Part shown: in pieces, positions 62,512-64,000 of the stretch
Position numbering within the stretch: position 1 is the stretch's first letter
Layout: the number at the start of each line of letters is the position of its first letter
Notes under the pieces: generated by a model
What the model saw: only the letters and a program-made list of their open reading frames with translations
Told to the model about the DNA's origin: nothing
The model's database searches: none
Position numbers and translations under genes: made by a program
Source: Vitrella brassicaformis
Taxonomy: Eukaryota; Sar; Vitrellaceae
Assembly (NCBI GenBank): GCA_001179505.1
Contig: CDMY01000271.1
Coordinates: 1 to 64,000 of the forward strand
Direction: 5' to 3'
DNA: 64,000 nt

Positions 62512-64000
62512 CTACTCTGGCCGAAAGTAATCGGTGATCCGCCGCTGCCGTGGTGGGACATGCACACCAACGGGGCGGATCTCAAGGCGATAGTCGAACT
62601 CTAGCTGCGACAGCTCAACCATCTCGTAACCTCTATTGCGCAGGAGGGCGTAAAACTGCCCCCTCTCCTCACCGTACGTCACCCAGACAGACTCGATGAC
62701 ATGGTCGAGTGGGGGCGGGTCAGCCCATGTGTGTGCCTGTCTCATCTCCCTCTCCTGCCTCGCACGCCGTCTCTCTCTCCAAACCGCCTCCCTGTCGAAC
62801 CTCTGCCTCTCTGCCGCCCACACATGACGGTTGGCTATCTCTTCCTCGATGAATGCGGTCATGTGTGCACGTGCAGCGTCTGAATCTGGGTGCATGCCGT
62901 CGCCTGCGTCCTCCATCTCATCATCAAGATCATCCGGATGATGACCAGAGGAGGATGCACACGACGGCATGGATGCGTCGCTGTCGCTCAGCTCAGTGGC
63001 ACACTCATCGTCAGTGTATATGTGGTCGAGCCGCTCTTCCACTCTGCACTCCAGCACAAGTGAAGGCAGACGGGGAAACGCATCGAGGGCAGACAGGCAG
63101 ACAGGCGCTAGCTCGTGCACGTAGGCCTGCTCTGCGTAGTGCTCCAACGGCACGTCAGCTACCCGCAGTGACACCTGGCTGATCCTGTCGACCACCCGGC
63201 CCTCTGTCTGCATCTCGTCTGCTCCTTCCTGGTCCCCCCTGCCCACACACAGTGACCACTCGTTGGCCTGTGACCTCCTCTCTCTCTGTGAGGAATGCGC
63301 TCGCAGATGGAGTGAGGGGCGCTCGCTGACACACTCACGCAGGCAAAGTGGCACGGCGCTAGGGAAGCGCATGTCGCCGTCAGACCTCTCTGGGAGGAAG
63401 GTGACGGTCTGCAGCTTCGGCAAGCGACTAAAGGCTACCTGCACCACCCCCTGGCCAATCATAATGGTGCCCCCTGCCCTCTGCGCCTGGCTCAGATCGA
63501 GACAAGTGACACGCGGGAAGAGAGAGCCGCGAAAAGACTCCAAGAGGGCGTCCGGCAGGGGAGACCAGCCCTCACGAGTCCTGTCTACACTCAGGCGTGT
63601 GACTCGCGGAAAAGTGAGACCAGACACGACAGTGGATAGGGTAAGGGCAGACGAGTAGGAGTAGGTGGGCGACGGGAAAGGGTCGAGGCCGCTCGGAATG
63701 GACGCTTCTGTCGCCAGAGAGGCCAGCAGCTTGACCGTGGTCGCCCGATCCCAGAGGTCGCTGGCGGAGAAATTGAACAGCTTTCTCATGGGGAATGAGA
63801 AGCTGCGGGTGGTTGTGTAGTCCTCGCGAGCGCCTGGGGCCAGCCAGTACTGCCGAATCGAATGCAACTCCTGCACCAAGAAGCAAGCGCACAGCCTGTC
63901 TTTGCCTTCGCAGTGCCGCCAAGAAGCAAGGCTCACTCACCTTAATACAGCAGAAGGTGACCTCCTTGATGTCTATCTCGGCCGTGAGCTCCTCCAGCTT
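62512..64000 (-). CDS. Hypothetical protein ending in a PIP box (partial, runs off the right edge)
   Basis: The last exon spans about 62512-63870. An upstream exon at about 63949-64000 reads KLEELTAEIDIKEVTFCCIK and continues beyond the window. The visible part has hydrophobic/Arg alternating segments such as LTFPRVTRLSVDRT and LFPRVTCLDLSQAQ, which look like degenerate leucine-rich repeats. A very acidic stretch (DDLDDEMEDAGDG) and a charged helix (RRRARQEREMRQAHTWADP) follow. The C-terminus RQRRITDYFRPE* contains QRRITDYF, a canonical PCNA-interacting PIP box at the extreme end. LRR plus PIP suggests a substrate-adaptor or replication-linked role, but I do not recognise the family and no F-box is visible in this part. 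Confidence 0.65.

Overview
The window is nuclear DNA of an intron-rich, GC-rich protist. Coding regions are broken by many short GT-AG introns (often 60-120 bases). Introns and intergenic gaps are full of CA/GT, TCTG/CAGA, CATC/GATG and CCCT microsatellites. The gene content suggests an alveolate with a complex plastid, most like a chromerid alga such as Vitrella. The signs are an apicomplexan-style cytochrome c, a bipartite-looking leader on a tRNA-modifying enzyme, a type III beta PI4-kinase and a giant secreted repeat protein. This placement is inference; I saw no rRNA or organelle marker and recognised no tRNA gene.

Layout: 1-2.2 kb PRCC-like protein (+); 2.8-6.3 kb CK1/TTBK-family probable pseudokinase (-); 6.4-7.7 kb RING-H2 protein (+); 8.7-10.6 kb RBR ubiquitin ligase (-); 11.0-15.3 kb polytopic membrane protein with an acidic N-terminus (-); 15.4-17.2 kb secreted AGE-family epimerase-like enzyme (+); 17.5-31.9 kb giant many-exon secreted repeat protein (-); 32.3-33.6 kb intronless tRNA dimethylallyltransferase (-); 33.7-34.0 kb small membrane ORF (-); 34.0-38.5 kb TPR-SET protein (+); 39.1-45.0 kb Patched/RND-like protein (-); 45.3-46.3 kb cytochrome c (+); 47.0-51.4 kb HsdR-like helicase running in phase into a TFIIS module (-); 51.6-53.7 kb UBL-CCCH-RING protein (+); 54.9-55.7 kb small unknown gene (-); 55.8-61.5 kb PI4-kinase III beta (+); 62.5 kb to the end, partial protein ending in a PIP box (-).

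Genes mostly alternate strand. They form divergent pairs with start codons 16-350 bases apart and convergent pairs separated by repeat-rich gaps. A TGCGAGCTT-type motif recurs at several of the divergent promoters.

The most unusual item is the HsdR-like gene. It looks like the motor of a bacterial type I restriction enzyme, with helicase motifs I, II, III and VI, in an intron-containing nuclear gene. It lacks the N-terminal nuclease domain, carries an inserted PIP-box-like motif, and has a reading frame that splices in phase into a TFIIS elongation-factor module. Second are the giant surface protein with two repeated motif classes and the CK1/TTBK-family protein whose DFG has become DFR.
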